Source: Tribonema minus
Taxonomy: Eukaryota > Sar > Xanthophyceae > Tribonematales > Tribonemataceae
DNA: 64,000 nt
Reading direction: 5' to 3'
Assembly (NCBI GenBank): GCA_017506865.1
Contig: JAFCMP010000112.1
Span: forward strand, 1,364,001-1,428,000
The notes under the pieces are model-generated. The model saw only the letters and a list, made by a program, of their open reading frames with translations, ran no database searches and was not told where the DNA came from. A program made the position numbers and the translations under genes. Each line of letters begins with the position of its first letter. Position 1 is the first letter of the stretch. Positions 28,609 to 38,380 of the stretch are shown here, one piece after another.

Positions 28609-29977
28609 CCAGGATCCACTGAAGAGCCTGCGGGATCGTCAGCAGCTTGGCGTTGAGCCGACCGTCGTACTTGCCAGGTCCAGCTTTCGTTCTTATGATT
28701 GGTGACCGCACTTTTAGCTCTTTGCCTGTATCCGCTTTCTCCAGCGGCGTCAATAGCCAAATTACACTGCAGAATGGTATGTGTGGTACTTCAAAGTCAT
28801 CTGCAAAAACCATCTTCTTGCCTTTCTCCTGATACTTGGCGCGATCTTCGTCCGACACCATTGTGTAAGCGGTCCAAAATGTCTTCATGTTGAGATCCTT
28901 TGCTGTTGTGGCAGACCCGTCATGCTTCAGTTTTGCGAAGAGACATGGCTCTTCAGAGTTGCGGAACATTAGTGATCCAAGAACGCCGTATTTCTTGGTT
29001 GAAATGTACGAATGCGTCTCTCCGTTGTATGATTGCGTTGCTCCGTGGGTTGGATGTGAGAAGACGAAAGACGGAAGGTACACGCAAATATCCAGAGGAA
29101 CGCTTACCCAAGGCCAGACAATCTCAAACAGCGTTGTCACTGGACTGCTGTAGGACGAGTGATGCACATTGTGAAATGTGGCGTTTTGGTACACTTCTTG
29201 CTGGCACCGCTCCACAAAGTGCGACAGGTACACATGCCGGCGCTCTCTTAGGTAATGCTTGAACCGATCGTTTGTAGCCTGCATGCGCATTGCCAACACA
29301 ATCTTCGATGGTTCGTCCTTGAACAGATTGTACGCAACAAATGCGGCCATGTCCGACGCAATCACATCTGCGTCCTTGTGTGTCGACGCAGAGCTGGAGA
29401 CGCCATACAAGTGATCGGCATCTTGGACGGTGACCATGAGTTTGCTGGGGTTGGCCTGATTTTGCGAATGTGTGTCATATGTGTTGGCAATTGCCTTAAG
29501 GCAAGGGTGTGATGTATCATTTTCACATACTATCGTCATCAGTGGGATATCTTCCATCTTCGATGCAAAGGAATCATCGTAACTCGATCCGCACCATTGA
29601 ATCAAAGGCAGCTTGTGGCGCAGTGCGATCTGTGCGCCCAGGTATGCGCCTTGAGAGTGACCAACCAAAACCACGCCTTTGTGAAGTGCCAAGAGCTCCT
29701 TCACACGTGCTTCGGCTTCAAAGTGCGAAAGCGCGTCGTGACTGTATCTGTTGATGTGCACATTTGCATTGACGCGCTTGTCGGCAAGCTGTGTCCTGAG
29801 AGACTCCGCAATTGGCCGGTAATTCTCGGATGGTACGCCGTATCCTGGGAGAAGCACAATATTGACCTCCTGTTCGCAATTCGCACACTTTGGCCTGTCA
29901 CACGGTACTGTGACGTGATGGCTTGGAATAAACGCACTGATGCACGGCAGCAGCAGCAGCGCCGCAAAGAGCCTCAT
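28592..29977 (-). CDS. Alpha/beta hydrolase with plastid-type presequence and extra C-terminal domain (461 aa)
   Basis: The start ATG 29977 opens a signal-like segment (MRLFAALLLLPCISAFIPS) with an ISAF-IP motif resembling the plastid ASAFAP site. The hydrolase part (about 35-230) has LLPGYGVPSENY, the nucleophile elbow VVLVGHSQGAYLGA, an Asp region (VCENDTSH) and a His region (DADHLYG). The C-terminal 200 residues (about 240-461) are not part of a standard hydrolase and contain many aromatic residues. The closest general type is a lipase or esterase; chlorophyllase is possible but the GHSRGG form is absent. It converges with the phytyl-ester-synthase-like gene, so the two presequence-bearing hydrolases are neighbours. 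Confidence 0.7.
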   Translation of the reverse strand: MRLFAALLLLPCISAFIPSHHVTVPCDRPKCANCEQEVNIVLLPGYGVPSENYRPIAESLRTQLADKRVNANVHINRYSHDALSHFEAEARVKELLALHKGVVLVGHSQGAYLGAQIALRHKLPLIQWCGSSYDDSFASKMEDIPLMTIVCENDTSHPCLKAIANTYDTHSQNQANPSKLMVTVQDADHLYGVSSSASTHKDADVIASDMAAFVAYNLFKDEPSKIVLAMRMQATNDRFKHYLRERRHVYLSHFVERCQQEVYQNATFHNVHHSSYSSPVTTLFEIVWPWVSVPLDICVYLPSFVFSHPTHGATQSYNGETHSYISTKKYGVLGSLMFRNSEEPCLFAKLKHDGSATTAKDLNMKTFWTAYTMVSDEDRAKYQEKGKKMVFADDFEVPHIPFCSVIWLLTPLEKADTGKELKVRSPIIRTKAGPGKYDGRLNAKLLTIPQALQWILVKSFL

Positions 29978-29985
29978 CTTTTGAA

Positions 29986-30561
29986 CTAAACAGAACCAAT
30001 ATAATAAATTGCATTGATGGAACACAATCTAAGCCAGTGCATCGAAATCGTCACACTGAAGAAAGTCACATTGGCACAGTTGCCACACGCAGATGCTATC
30101 GCTTCAAAGTGTTCAATCGATGCATAAATTCGGAAAGCACACGTGCAAAACTTGTGGTGACACACGACTTTGCTCAACAAGTCAATCCTACCCTGTACGC
30201 CCGGACGGCATCTCGATCTTCGGCCGTTAGGCCGCTTTAGGTGCCACTCACAGCTGAGGCCTTTGTGACTGTCAAATGATTCAGATGTCAAAACAAAGGC
30301 AAATCTCCACGGCCCTTTGCCTGCCGTACTCCTAGCTCCGCCTGTTATTACGCCATTGTGCTGCCTCAAACGCCTTTTTGGTAACACAGTGTAGCCCACA
30401 TACGTGCGTCCCTGCTCGTTCACGATGGTATAGCAAAAATGTGTCATGTTTGCATATAGTCCATATTTTAAACATGTGGCTTGAACAGAAGCCGTGACAA
30501 CATAGGTTCTGTTTATGGTTTTCTCAATGCTACAGTGCTTGTGATGAACAAATTGTGTCAT
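29986..30561 (-). CDS. GIY-YIG endonuclease (up to 191 aa)
   Basis: The domain reads CYTIVNEQGRTYVGYT...KRRLRQHNG...GPWRFAFVLT, i.e. the GIY and YIG-like motifs (YT..., YVGYT), the conserved Arg, and the His-Asn of the SLX1/UvrC type. It would be a single-strand or structure-specific DNA nuclease; in viruses these are often selfish or recombination enzymes. ATG 30561 gives 191 residues and ATG 30447 (MTHFCYT) gives 153; the domain is complete in both. The C-terminal 60 residues are not recognisable. It is the third class of selfish-type nuclease in this part of the window, eight bases upstream of the hydrolase gene start. Confidence 0.78.
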   Translation of the reverse strand: MTQFVHHKHCSIEKTINRTYVVTASVQATCLKYGLYANMTHFCYTIVNEQGRTYVGYTVLPKRRLRQHNGVITGGARSTAGKGPWRFAFVLTSESFDSHKGLSCEWHLKRPNGRRSRCRPGVQGRIDLLSKVVCHHKFCTCAFRIYASIEHFEAIASACGNCANVTFFSVTISMHWLRLCSINAIYYIGSV

Positions 30562-30648
30562 TGCTTCAAAATCTTCAATCTGTGCCGCGTTTAACGGGCC
30601 TCATTTTTTTTCTCTGCTTCAAATTACTACAAGGAAGCACCCGATACC

Positions 30649-32007
30649 ATGAGCGTCACAAAAAAGACGCAAGCCATTAAAAGGAAGGAACAGCTTGCAC
30701 TTAAACATGCCCGCAAGGTTCCGAGGACCAAGACGAAAGGACCATATACATTCAAAAGCGCTAAAATCGAGGCTGAAATCCGTGGGTTCAAGGTTGCTAA
30801 GGATGCGAAGATTCACTGGAATGCTCAGAGTAGTACTACACCAAGCATGCGCAAGCTGCTTATGACAAACAAAAGCGAGCCTTATCTGAACAACATCATG
30901 AGCGGTCATAATCGACCGACCCCACCTACTGCTAAAGAGATAGCAGCGACTAGGAGAAAGCAGTCAGAGACGCTCAGAGCACGTGGCCTTCGTCAGACGC
31001 ACTGGGTTGAAGCAACAGCTATAAAAGCTGTGAAAAGAATCATTGACCCTTTTGATGAGTTTGACTTCGAGGTGTTGCCCGATGGATTAAATCCAGATGT
31101 TGCAGTTCGGTTCAAGGGCGCAGATCTATACGCCGGCGTTCAGTTTAAAGCTCGTGAATATGGCGACTGGTGCAATAGCTACAAGATATCACAAGCAGAT
31201 GGTGATATTGGCGGGCAGTATGAAACACTGATAATCATCACATCTGCCATGAAGGACCTGCACACCAGCGGATTCAAACAATCCATGATCGACTTCGACT
31301 TTGTACCGGAAGTTGAGGTAGGCGAGCTGTTTCTCTTTGGCAACGCAACCGAGTTTCCCAACAAAACACTAAGCCCGTATCCTCGTCGCGAATCGGAAGA
31401 TCAATACGGACATCATAGATTCGTATTCGGCTTTGATGAAGAAGAGCGACTTGAAACGATGCGCAACGATTTCAAACGCCTCATTTGGGAAAAATCGAAG
31501 TGGACGAGATCTCAGCTCTGGTTCTCTACTGGTTCGGGGAGTCCGAACCCTAACTTATCGACAGGACACTCTGCGGAGGTGCTCAATTGCAAGTCACTAG
31601 CGGAAGTTGTCGGTTTTGACAATTTGCGCGCGCCAAAGGTTCAGAATGAGACCGTCGACGTTATATGGACCGTCAACAACACACAGGAGCTCCGTATTAG
31701 CCTTAAGACGGCTCTTGTGAACCATGATGAAGAGGATCAGGGCTTCAAATTCGAGTTGCAGAAGCATCCAAACGCGCAGCACTGCGACTTTGTGTTCGCG
31801 TTCTATAAGAATGAAAGCGGAGTGAGAACTCATGTGTCTGTGATTAATGCGAGGCGAGTTTATCTCGAGGATGTAACAACGTTCAATTGGTCACCGACGA
31901 ACAACGCAGACGTGTTGTTTCAGAGAATCGCATTGGATGATGCGGAGCACGCAAAGGAGATGCTTGAGAGCATGATTGACGGGATCAGGGGGAGTTGCAA
32001 GCTTTGA
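30649..32007 (+). CDS. Unknown protein with a possible PD-(D/E)XK nuclease core (452 aa)
   Basis: The first 110 residues are strongly basic. A segment around residues 115-185 reads like a restriction-type core: Glu in VEATAIKAVKR, then NPDVAVRFKG and AGVQFKARE (Asp, then Q-x-K). This pattern is suggestive only. The second half has many aromatic and charged residues and two similar-looking beta segments; I see no second domain. An unusual homing-type or restriction-type endonuclease is the best guess. It converges on the SBNO helicase gene, separated by a repeat-rich gap. Confidence 0.6.
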   Translation: MSVTKKTQAIKRKEQLALKHARKVPRTKTKGPYTFKSAKIEAEIRGFKVAKDAKIHWNAQSSTTPSMRKLLMTNKSEPYLNNIMSGHNRPTPPTAKEIAATRRKQSETLRARGLRQTHWVEATAIKAVKRIIDPFDEFDFEVLPDGLNPDVAVRFKGADLYAGVQFKAREYGDWCNSYKISQADGDIGGQYETLIIITSAMKDLHTSGFKQSMIDFDFVPEVEVGELFLFGNATEFPNKTLSPYPRRESEDQYGHHRFVFGFDEEERLETMRNDFKRLIWEKSKWTRSQLWFSTGSGSPNPNLSTGHSAEVLNCKSLAEVVGFDNLRAPKVQNETVDVIWTVNNTQELRISLKTALVNHDEEDQGFKFELQKHPNAQHCDFVFAFYKNESGVRTHVSVINARRVYLEDVTTFNWSPTNNADVLFQRIALDDAEHAKEMLESMIDGIRGSCKL

Positions 32008-32089
32008 GCGTATTTGTGCGATTGAATAAATAAATGCAGTTGGTGCAATTGAAAAATACACAAGTGTACACACGGGCAGCAGCACGATT

Positions 32090-32400
32090 CAATACATTCA
32101 CTTGCACAAATTTGCACCAACATGATTCAAATTGACCACTGGGCATCAATTGAGTCCATGGCACACATTTGCATCAATTGATTTCAAGCCACTAATTGCA
32201 CCAATTCATTCAATTGCATGAATGGCATCAATTGATTGTACAGCACACATTTGCATCAATGCATTCCATTACACATATAGGCATCAATTGATTCAATTGC
32301 ACACATTTGCATCATTGGATTCAGTTGCATAAACGGCATCAATGGCACCAACAGCATCACTGGATCAATTGCAGAAACTGAATCACAAGATGAAAAGTAT
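32090..32400. repeat. Degenerate repeats between convergent genes
   Basis: A block related to GGCATCAATTGATT recurs about every 25-50 bases at least seven times, with ACACATTTGCATCAAT as a longer recurring version. The copies are imperfect. There is no open frame of note. It may serve as a shared 3' end or transcription stop for the two converging genes, which is inference. Confidence 0.65.
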
Positions 32401-32438
32401 GGACATGAATACATTGAGTCAACCCGCTACAAACACAC

Positions 32439-35400
32439 TCAAGCCACCACACGTCGCATCTTCTTGCCCTTGCTGCCGCTGCCAGCACTGATTGCCTTGC
32501 GCTTCTTTGCAAAGCTCATGTAGCGCTCGACGTTCTCGCTCTGTAAATTCCTCACAAAAGCTGAGAGCCAGTCGCGCTTCGGACCATGCGCGAAGAAGTC
32601 CGGCAATTTTAACCCAATGATTGTCAACGGCCAGTCTCCCGTCTCGCGCACGAGTGTAACGCGAAGGCTGCCGTTGCTGCCGTAGGCGGAGTGATCCTTG
32701 AGCGCGCCATCTAGCACAGGATACAAATGAACCACTTTTCCCGTCAGCAGATGGTAAGTGAAGTTGCGCTTCTCGAGGTTCACTTTCGTGACACCATGGG
32801 CGTCAACAAAAACCTCGGGGGCATCCAGCTCTTGCTGCCAGCACCGCTGAATGTAGTCGCGGTCCTTGTCGGCGTCCAGTGCTGTGTAGTGGTCGATGAT
32901 GGTAGAGCGAGTGAGTGTGCCCTTGCCACGAAAGGCCCGATACACGGCGATGGATGATGACGAACCGACCGCGGCTGCGTGGCTGCCGATGGTGGCAACT
33001 GGATCGATGCAGAAGATGACACGGTCGCGGCCGTCGGCAGTCTGTGAGCTCCACTTGAAGAATCCCATGAGCACACGCTTCTTGTGTCCACGCAGATGTG
33101 CCTGGACGGTCTCGCTGGCAAGGTCTTCGAGTACGGTGGTGGACAACTCTTGTACTTCGTCCCAGCTAAAGCTGCGGTCCACATTCACTTCGACGAGCTG
33201 TACGTCACCGGGCTCAAAACCGGGGTACTTGATGTCGAGTGGGCGCACGTCGCCCTTTTTGACCGTGACGCCTGTAAAGACACAATCGACACAAAGTGTT
33301 AGTTTACAGGGCGCAACAAGGCATCTAACACAAGGCAAGCTCAAGAAGGTCAAATGATCTCACCGTTGATTGTCGTGATTCCGCTTTCGTAGGTGCCGTC
33401 CCTCTTGGCAATATCGATCATGTACTCGAGCAAATCCGTGAAGAAGTCGAAGAGGATCCTCTGGTGAGTGATGCGCATGCCGAGCAGCCGATTGAGGAAC
33501 TTGGCAACGTCCGAGCGTTGAGGCGCTTTTTTCCCAATCATGTCGTCCACGTCGAGACCGGCTTGCGCCAGCCACATTGCCGCCATCTGCACCAAGAAAA
33601 AGCAAATGCACCAATGTGAGTATTTGGTACATTTCAACCTACAGGCAATCAATGGTACAATATCAATATGGCCAACATACCTCTCTGAAGGACAGATTGT
33701 CGCTGGTGGCAGCCTGTGTGTTGTACCGTCCAGAGCGGCGGCGCCATAGCGTCAGGTAGTCCAAGGTGTCGCTGTTGAGGCCGGCACGCTCTTCAGCGGA
33801 GAGCATCGGCTCATCGAAGGGCAATTTCAAGTAGGGGTCCTGGAGAGTATCGTACATGAGCCGGATGGCCGATTTGCCCTCGTGACTATCGACATTGAAT
33901 GAGTCGAAGCCGAGAGAGGACGAGCCTTGGTGCCCGGCGCGTCTGCTGCCATTCATAATCGCTCCCATCGTTTGCAGGCGCTTGGCGACGGCGCAGGCGA
34001 AGCGCATCTCGCCGCCGACGTCGGATATGAGCAACCGGTAGATGGGAGCTGAGGCCTGATTGGATCTGTGCGTGCGGCCCATCTGTTGAATTGCGCGGTC
34101 TGCACTCCAAGGCAATGCTAACGTGATGTGGACCCTGCGCCGCTGGTTGGGCACCCGCCTGTCCGCCTGCAGCGAGATACCAACCGACGCCGCATCGGAG
34201 ATGATCGCATACAACTTGCTGCCGTCTTGAAACGCCTGTTTCTCGACCATGTTCCGGTTCTTCATGGCCGTGTTGTTGGTGTTGCGTTTCTGCGCGTGCA
34301 TGGCATAGGAAAGAGAGGTCGTATTAGTAAATCAGTGCTAGTAAGTGCAGGCATTAGCAGCCAGCAAATGTCAAGAAGCGTACCTCCATGTGCAGTAAAC
34401 CATCCGGCGCTCTGACGAGTCTCTGTGTGCGCCCGGTGAGCTCTGCGACGTGCTCAGCGCCGCCGAGTCGATCTGCGTGCAACAAGCAAGAGATGGAGTC
34501 AGTTGAGTGTTTTGACACAATGCAAGCGCTGGGCAAACCGCTCGGAAGCTTGAAGCAGTGTGAGAAACTCACCCAGCAGTATGTCGAGCGGGTTGCCTGG
34601 CAGCGAGAGCGCCATGGCCTTGGTCATGAGGCTGTTGAAGCGCTCGACCTTGGTGTCACTTGACTCAATGGACTCCATGGCATCAGCAGCCTCCTCTGAA
34701 GCCTCTGACTCCTCTTCATCACTTGCGTCCTCGGACTCTGTGTCATCTTCTGACTCCGCAGACTCCTCGGCCGCACTGGCGTCCTCGGCTGCGCTCGCCT
34801 CCAGTGCCTCAACGGCGGCCTGGTTCATGACTGGAGCCATTGTCGCTGGCAAAATGGGGGCCTCAAAGCTGAAAGCGGTCGGCAGCTCAGTGTCCGTCCA
34901 ACAAGCTTCCTCCTCGTCCTCCAGTGGTGCAACCGCGTCGCTTGAGTCCGAGGACGTATCGTATCTCAGAGCTGTGCGTGCTGCGCGCGATGCGCGTGGT
35001 GGAAGGGTCCTGTGGTGTACAGACTCCGTGTCGGACTCGTCGTCGCTGAGCTCAGGCGACTTGGCAATCTTGTGTGTCTCGTGTCGAGGGTCAACGGCGC
35101 CCTTGAACCTGCACAATGCAAAAAGCAAGTTTCAAATCAGTAAAGAGTTCTGGACACGGGGCAAGCACTGCAATAACAATTTGAGTCACGCTTAACTCAC
35201 CAAAAGAGCCGGAAGATGAGGGTCTTCAGGACCTCGTGAGGCGCCGAGATGAAGTCGTCGGTCGCTTCATCAGCTCCGACCGCGCTTGAAGTGCGAGCGT
35301 CACCGGTGGATTGCAGCCCGATGACAGCGCAATGCCCTGATTCAACTGCCGCCTTTGCCAGCTCGACGGCCCGGTCAACTTTGATGGCCATGCACAAGCT

Positions 35401-37245
35401 GCAGCAGCGGAGAAAGTGGAGAAAGGTGTGTGAGTCTGATATGAATTGACACAAGGGATTCAAGTGAACCTATAGAATGAAGCTCACCTCTTGAAGAATG
35501 TCTGGTGAGCCGACCAGAATAGCTGGTGCAGTGCCGTTTCCGTGGAGCCCTTGATGTTGATGCCGTTCTTGTTGTAGACCACGACGCCGGGCTGCACCAG
35601 ATTCAATGGGTTCGATGGAATGCGTTTGTGTCAGTGTGACAACTTCATCAGCATTGTGGCAATGGCGGCAATTGAATCAAGGCATGCGCACATACCTGCA
35701 GCGTAATGTCCATGTTGCGATTTGCCACGCCCTTGTTGAATTCCGCCCAAACGTCCTGCCACAGTGCCACAGCGCTGTCGTACATGGCAGCGTCCACATT
35801 TATCCTGTCCAGCACAAACTCAGCGCTGTCATAGCTCAGTGTGCGACACATGAGCGCGCCCTCTTGTTTGAGGTGAAGCGCGGTGAGCTCCATGGTGCCG
35901 ATGCCACATGCGGTCATTGAATCATTCCAGCACTTGAAGCTCTTGTTGGAGTCCCCTTCGTCTGCGCACACAATAGCACAAGAGCATGCATGGATACATT
36001 CATCAATTGTGGCACAGTGAAGCAGTAGTGCATTGCCGCAACCACATACACATAGCACTCACCGAAGCAGGTCCCAGCGCCCCAAAGACCCAGTCTTGTC
36101 ATGTACGCCAGATTGCTCGGCTCGGACACCGCGGTGGCGCTGCAGTAGACGACCCTGGCGAGAGGCAGCTTGTTCTGGAGGTCAAAAACCGCGCGGCCAG
36201 TTTGCGTATTCTTCTCGACATTCTTGGCCTGCAAGGGCAATATCAGCAAGATGTGTATCAGTTGCGCTCGTGTTTGCATGAGCGCACTCATACTGCAGCA
36301 CAACTGGCCACAGGCGTACCTTGTGTGACTCGTCAAGCAGGATGGCCCCATCAAAGTCAGTACCCAGCCATGCGATGATCTGCTTGAGGCGGGCTTGGTC
36401 GGCTTGACCCAGTGTGGTGTACGTCGTGAACAGCACGCCTTCCTCGATGTCAATGTTGCTTGACTTCTTGACACCCGAGTGTAGGTGAATGGGAATCTGC
36501 GCCGCGCAGATGTCGCTAAGGTCCCTGGCTGCGTCCACCTTGAGGTCAGCACCGGTGCTCACCCATATGGCGCGACGCCTTCCTTTGCGCCAGTTGTCGT
36601 AGATGATGGCTGCGATCTGCCGGCCCTCTGCATGAGCACAAAAGTACAAATACAGTCAGTTGTGGCTTTTTTGTCCAAATTGCAACACTTATGTTCACAT
36701 GCGGCGGGACTGGAGATACTCACTTCCGACACCGGCACCGTCACCAAGGAGGAACGCCTTCCTGGTGCCATCCATATTGAAGCGCTGGTGCATTTGTCCC
36801 GCGAAAATCACAGATTCCAGCTGCAGGCCAGAAATCCCTGTGCGGATGGTGTCGTCTGGAAGGCTGTGCTGGTAGGTGATGTGAGGTGGCGCTACCGTGC
36901 TCAGAGCTCCGCTCTCCACAACTGCAAGAACAACACAAAGCATGGTAGACCGTGTAAAACATTGAGCCGTAAGAATCAGGGCAACGCTGATGCGAAAGAA
37001 ACAGCAGAGCAAAACTCACCGATGTCAGGATGTTCCTGGCACTCAGAATCGATGAGCTCCACGCTCGGAGAGTAAAGGGAGTAGTCCAGCTCTTCGGCTT
37101 CCTCGTAGTCATCATGCTCATCAGCAGCATTCACATCCACCTCTTCCACGTTGACGGTGGCATTTAAGCGATCCGCGGCCGTGCTGGCCTCTTGAACAAT
37201 CTCGACTTCGTCATCGCTGCTGTCACTGAAATCGTACTCTCCCAT
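32439..37245 (-). CDS. Strawberry-notch (SBNO) family helicase in 12 exons (1251 aa after splicing)
   Basis: Exons: 37245-37020, 36921-36724, 36627-36320, 36228-36063, 35961-35696, 35591-35488, 35398-35201, 35108-34573, 34472-34384, 34289-33681, 33586-33364, 33271-32439. The joined length is 3756 bases, divisible by three, and every junction keeps phase. The acidic N-terminus precedes the helicase core: [11 protein letters not shown], Walker A GDGAGVGKGR (formed across the exon 2/3 junction), the DEAD-box equivalent LLDESHKAKN (across exon 3/4), [30 protein letters not shown] motif ([13 protein letters not shown]), then the C-terminal lobe [12 protein letters not shown]...[11 protein letters not shown] and the SBNO tail [13 protein letters not shown]. 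An acidic Ser/Glu-rich insert fills exon 8. SBNO proteins are nuclear transcription co-regulators; a role in viral or host transcription is inferred. Confidence 0.93.
33272..33363 (-). other. SBNO intron 11 (92 nt)
   Basis: Donor AACG|GTGAGA, acceptor TTTACAG|GCG, phase 1. Confidence 0.8.
33587..33680 (-). other. SBNO intron 10 (94 nt)
   Basis: Donor AGAG|GTATGT, acceptor GGTGCAG|ATG, phase 0. Confidence 0.82.
34290..34383 (-). other. SBNO intron 9 (94 nt)
   Basis: Donor GGAG|GTACGC, acceptor GCGCAG|AAA, phase 0. Together with intron 8 it brackets an 89-base exon. Confidence 0.82.
34473..34572 (-). other. SBNO intron 8 (100 nt)
   Basis: Donor CTGG|GTGAGT, acceptor CACGCAG|ATC, phase 1. Confidence 0.82.
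35109..35200 (-). other. SBNO intron 7 (92 nt)
   Basis: Donor TTTTG|GTGAGT, acceptor TGTGCAG|GTT, phase 2. Confidence 0.8.
35399..35487 (-). other. SBNO intron 6 (89 nt)
   Basis: Donor AAGAG|GTGAGC, acceptor GCTGCAG|CTT, phase 2. Joining gives [11 protein letters not shown], matching the family. Confidence 0.83.
35592..35695 (-). other. SBNO intron 5 (104 nt)
   Basis: Donor CAG|GTATGT, acceptor GGTGCAG|CCC, phase 0. Confidence 0.78.
35962..36062 (-). other. SBNO intron 4 (101 nt)
   Basis: Donor TTCG|GTGAGT, acceptor GCGCAG|ACG, phase 1. Confidence 0.8.
36229..36319 (-). other. SBNO intron 3 (91 nt)
   Basis: Donor CAAG|GTACGC, acceptor TTGCAG|GCC, phase 0. Joining gives DESHK-AKN, the SBNO motif II. 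Confidence 0.88.
36628..36723 (-). other. SBNO intron 2 (96 nt), inside the Walker A codons
   Basis: Donor GGAA|GTGAGT, acceptor CATGCAG|AGG, phase 1. Joining restores the catalytic Lys codon AAG of GVGKGR, so an unspliced product would lack the ATP-binding site. Confidence 0.9.
36922..37019 (-). other. SBNO intron 1 (98 nt)
   Basis: Donor G|GTGAGT, acceptor CTTGCAG|TTG, phase 1. Without removal the frame runs out of homology after PDIG. Confidence 0.85.
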
Positions 37246-37690
37246 CGTCCCGTCTCTGCCCCTGGTGTGCAGTGTCTCTTTCTGTCGTGCTGTGCCTTTG
37301 TCGATCAATGAGTGGGTGCGCTGCTGCTGCCTTAGAGCGGGAAAAAATAATTCGCGGCATTTTGATTATATTAAAACCAAGGCGCGCGCCAACAGTCAAG
37401 CAAAATGCCGGCGCAACAAAGACCGACGCCGAAGAAAGAGCTTCAAGCGCCAACGGTCAAGCAAAATACCGGCGAAACAAAGACCGACGGTGGAAAAAGA
37501 GCTTCCAGTGGCTCTCGATCAAGGCACCTGACATATTGGTATTCAAGAGCGCCACTGCCTGTGTGTACGCTGCAGCAGGTTCAGTTTGGAGCTTTTGACA
37601 CATTTTGGCCCTTTCGCGACTGAGTTAAATTGCCGATGAGGGTACTCCAAGCCCTCGGTTTTCATGGTTCAACTTTGACTATTGTCTACC
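37246..37690. other. Upstream region of the SBNO helicase
   Basis: This holds the helicase promoter (AT-rich block with CGCGGCATTTTGATTATATT near 37350) and a 61-base tandem duplication. A 72-codon plus-strand frame from ATG 37405 to 37623 crosses the duplication; I cannot decide whether it is a gene. Confidence 0.4.
37390..37511. repeat. 61-base direct tandem duplication
   Basis: Units 37390-37450 and 37451-37511 both begin CAAC(A/G)GTCAAGCAAAAT and contain ACAAAGACCGACG; they differ at roughly one base in eight. Confidence 0.8.
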
Positions 37691-38094
37691 ATGTACAGCA
37701 ATGTGACTTCGTTACATGTGCTGAATGATCTTTAACTACGACACCTACACTTTCCAGAACTTAGTGAATTTTTTTGACTCCGCTCCATTATTTTGATCTC
37801 TGTAGGTAATAGTCTCACAGAAAGAGACATCAGTATCAGGATGTTGCTTGGTTGAAAGTCCCGCGGAATTATTGTCAAACATATTGAATTAATTGACTCG
37901 AATTAAATAACTGTCAGCATTGTCGTATATGCCAAATCCTAGCCCAATCCTGGAAAAATAATTTTTTCAGATTTCTCGGGTCGCTATAATTGACGCTCGG
38001 GTAGTTATGAAGACTGGCAAGTCACTAGGGCTAAAAGTAGCACATAAGTGCCTTTCATGTAACACAATCGAGGTGGTGATTTAGCATACACCAC
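37690..38094 (+). repeat. Conserved non-coding element, copy B
   Basis: This copy is in the opposite orientation on the sequence to copies A and C, but again reads element, array, gene (here on the plus strand). It shares TAGGTAATAGTCTCACAG, GGTTGAAAGTCC, AACTGTCAG and the CCAATCCTGG and ACCCGAG blocks. It is the most diverged copy in the AATTAATT part. A linker with AGGCACTTATGTGCTAC-like sequence next to the array resembles copy C2. Confidence 0.85.
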
Positions 38095-38375
38095 TTGCAA
38101 ATGGCAGTTGCAAAGAACACCTGCGAAGACCACCTGCAAAGAGCACCTGCAAAGAGCACCAGCGAAGAGCACCTGCAAAACGCACCTGCGAAGAGCACCT
38201 GCAAAGAGCACCTGCAGAAAGCACCTGCAGAGAGCACCTGCGAAGAGCACCTGCAAAGAGCACTTGCAAATAGCACCTGCAAAGAGCACATGCAAAGAGC
38301 ACCTGCAAAGGTCACCTGCAAAGAGTACCTGCGAAGAGCACCTGCAAAGAGCACCGGCTAAGAGCACTTGCAAAC
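38095..38375. repeat. 13-bp tandem repeat array B
   Basis: About 20 copies of a unit close to GAGCACCTGCAAA (plus strand), the complement of array A's unit. It is the least decayed array. All plus-strand frames read KSTCKEHLQRAPA-like peptide, and one frame runs without a stop into the channel gene at 38381. Confidence 0.92.
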
Positions 38376-38380
38376 AAATA

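Noticed and set aside
34560..35195. Ser/Ala-rich plus-strand frame opposite the helicase
   Set aside because: It is the mirror of the acidic Glu/Ser insert in exon 8.
37405..37623. 72-codon plus-strand frame upstream of the helicase
   Set aside because: It crosses a 61-base tandem duplication and has no recognisable features; left undecided rather than called.
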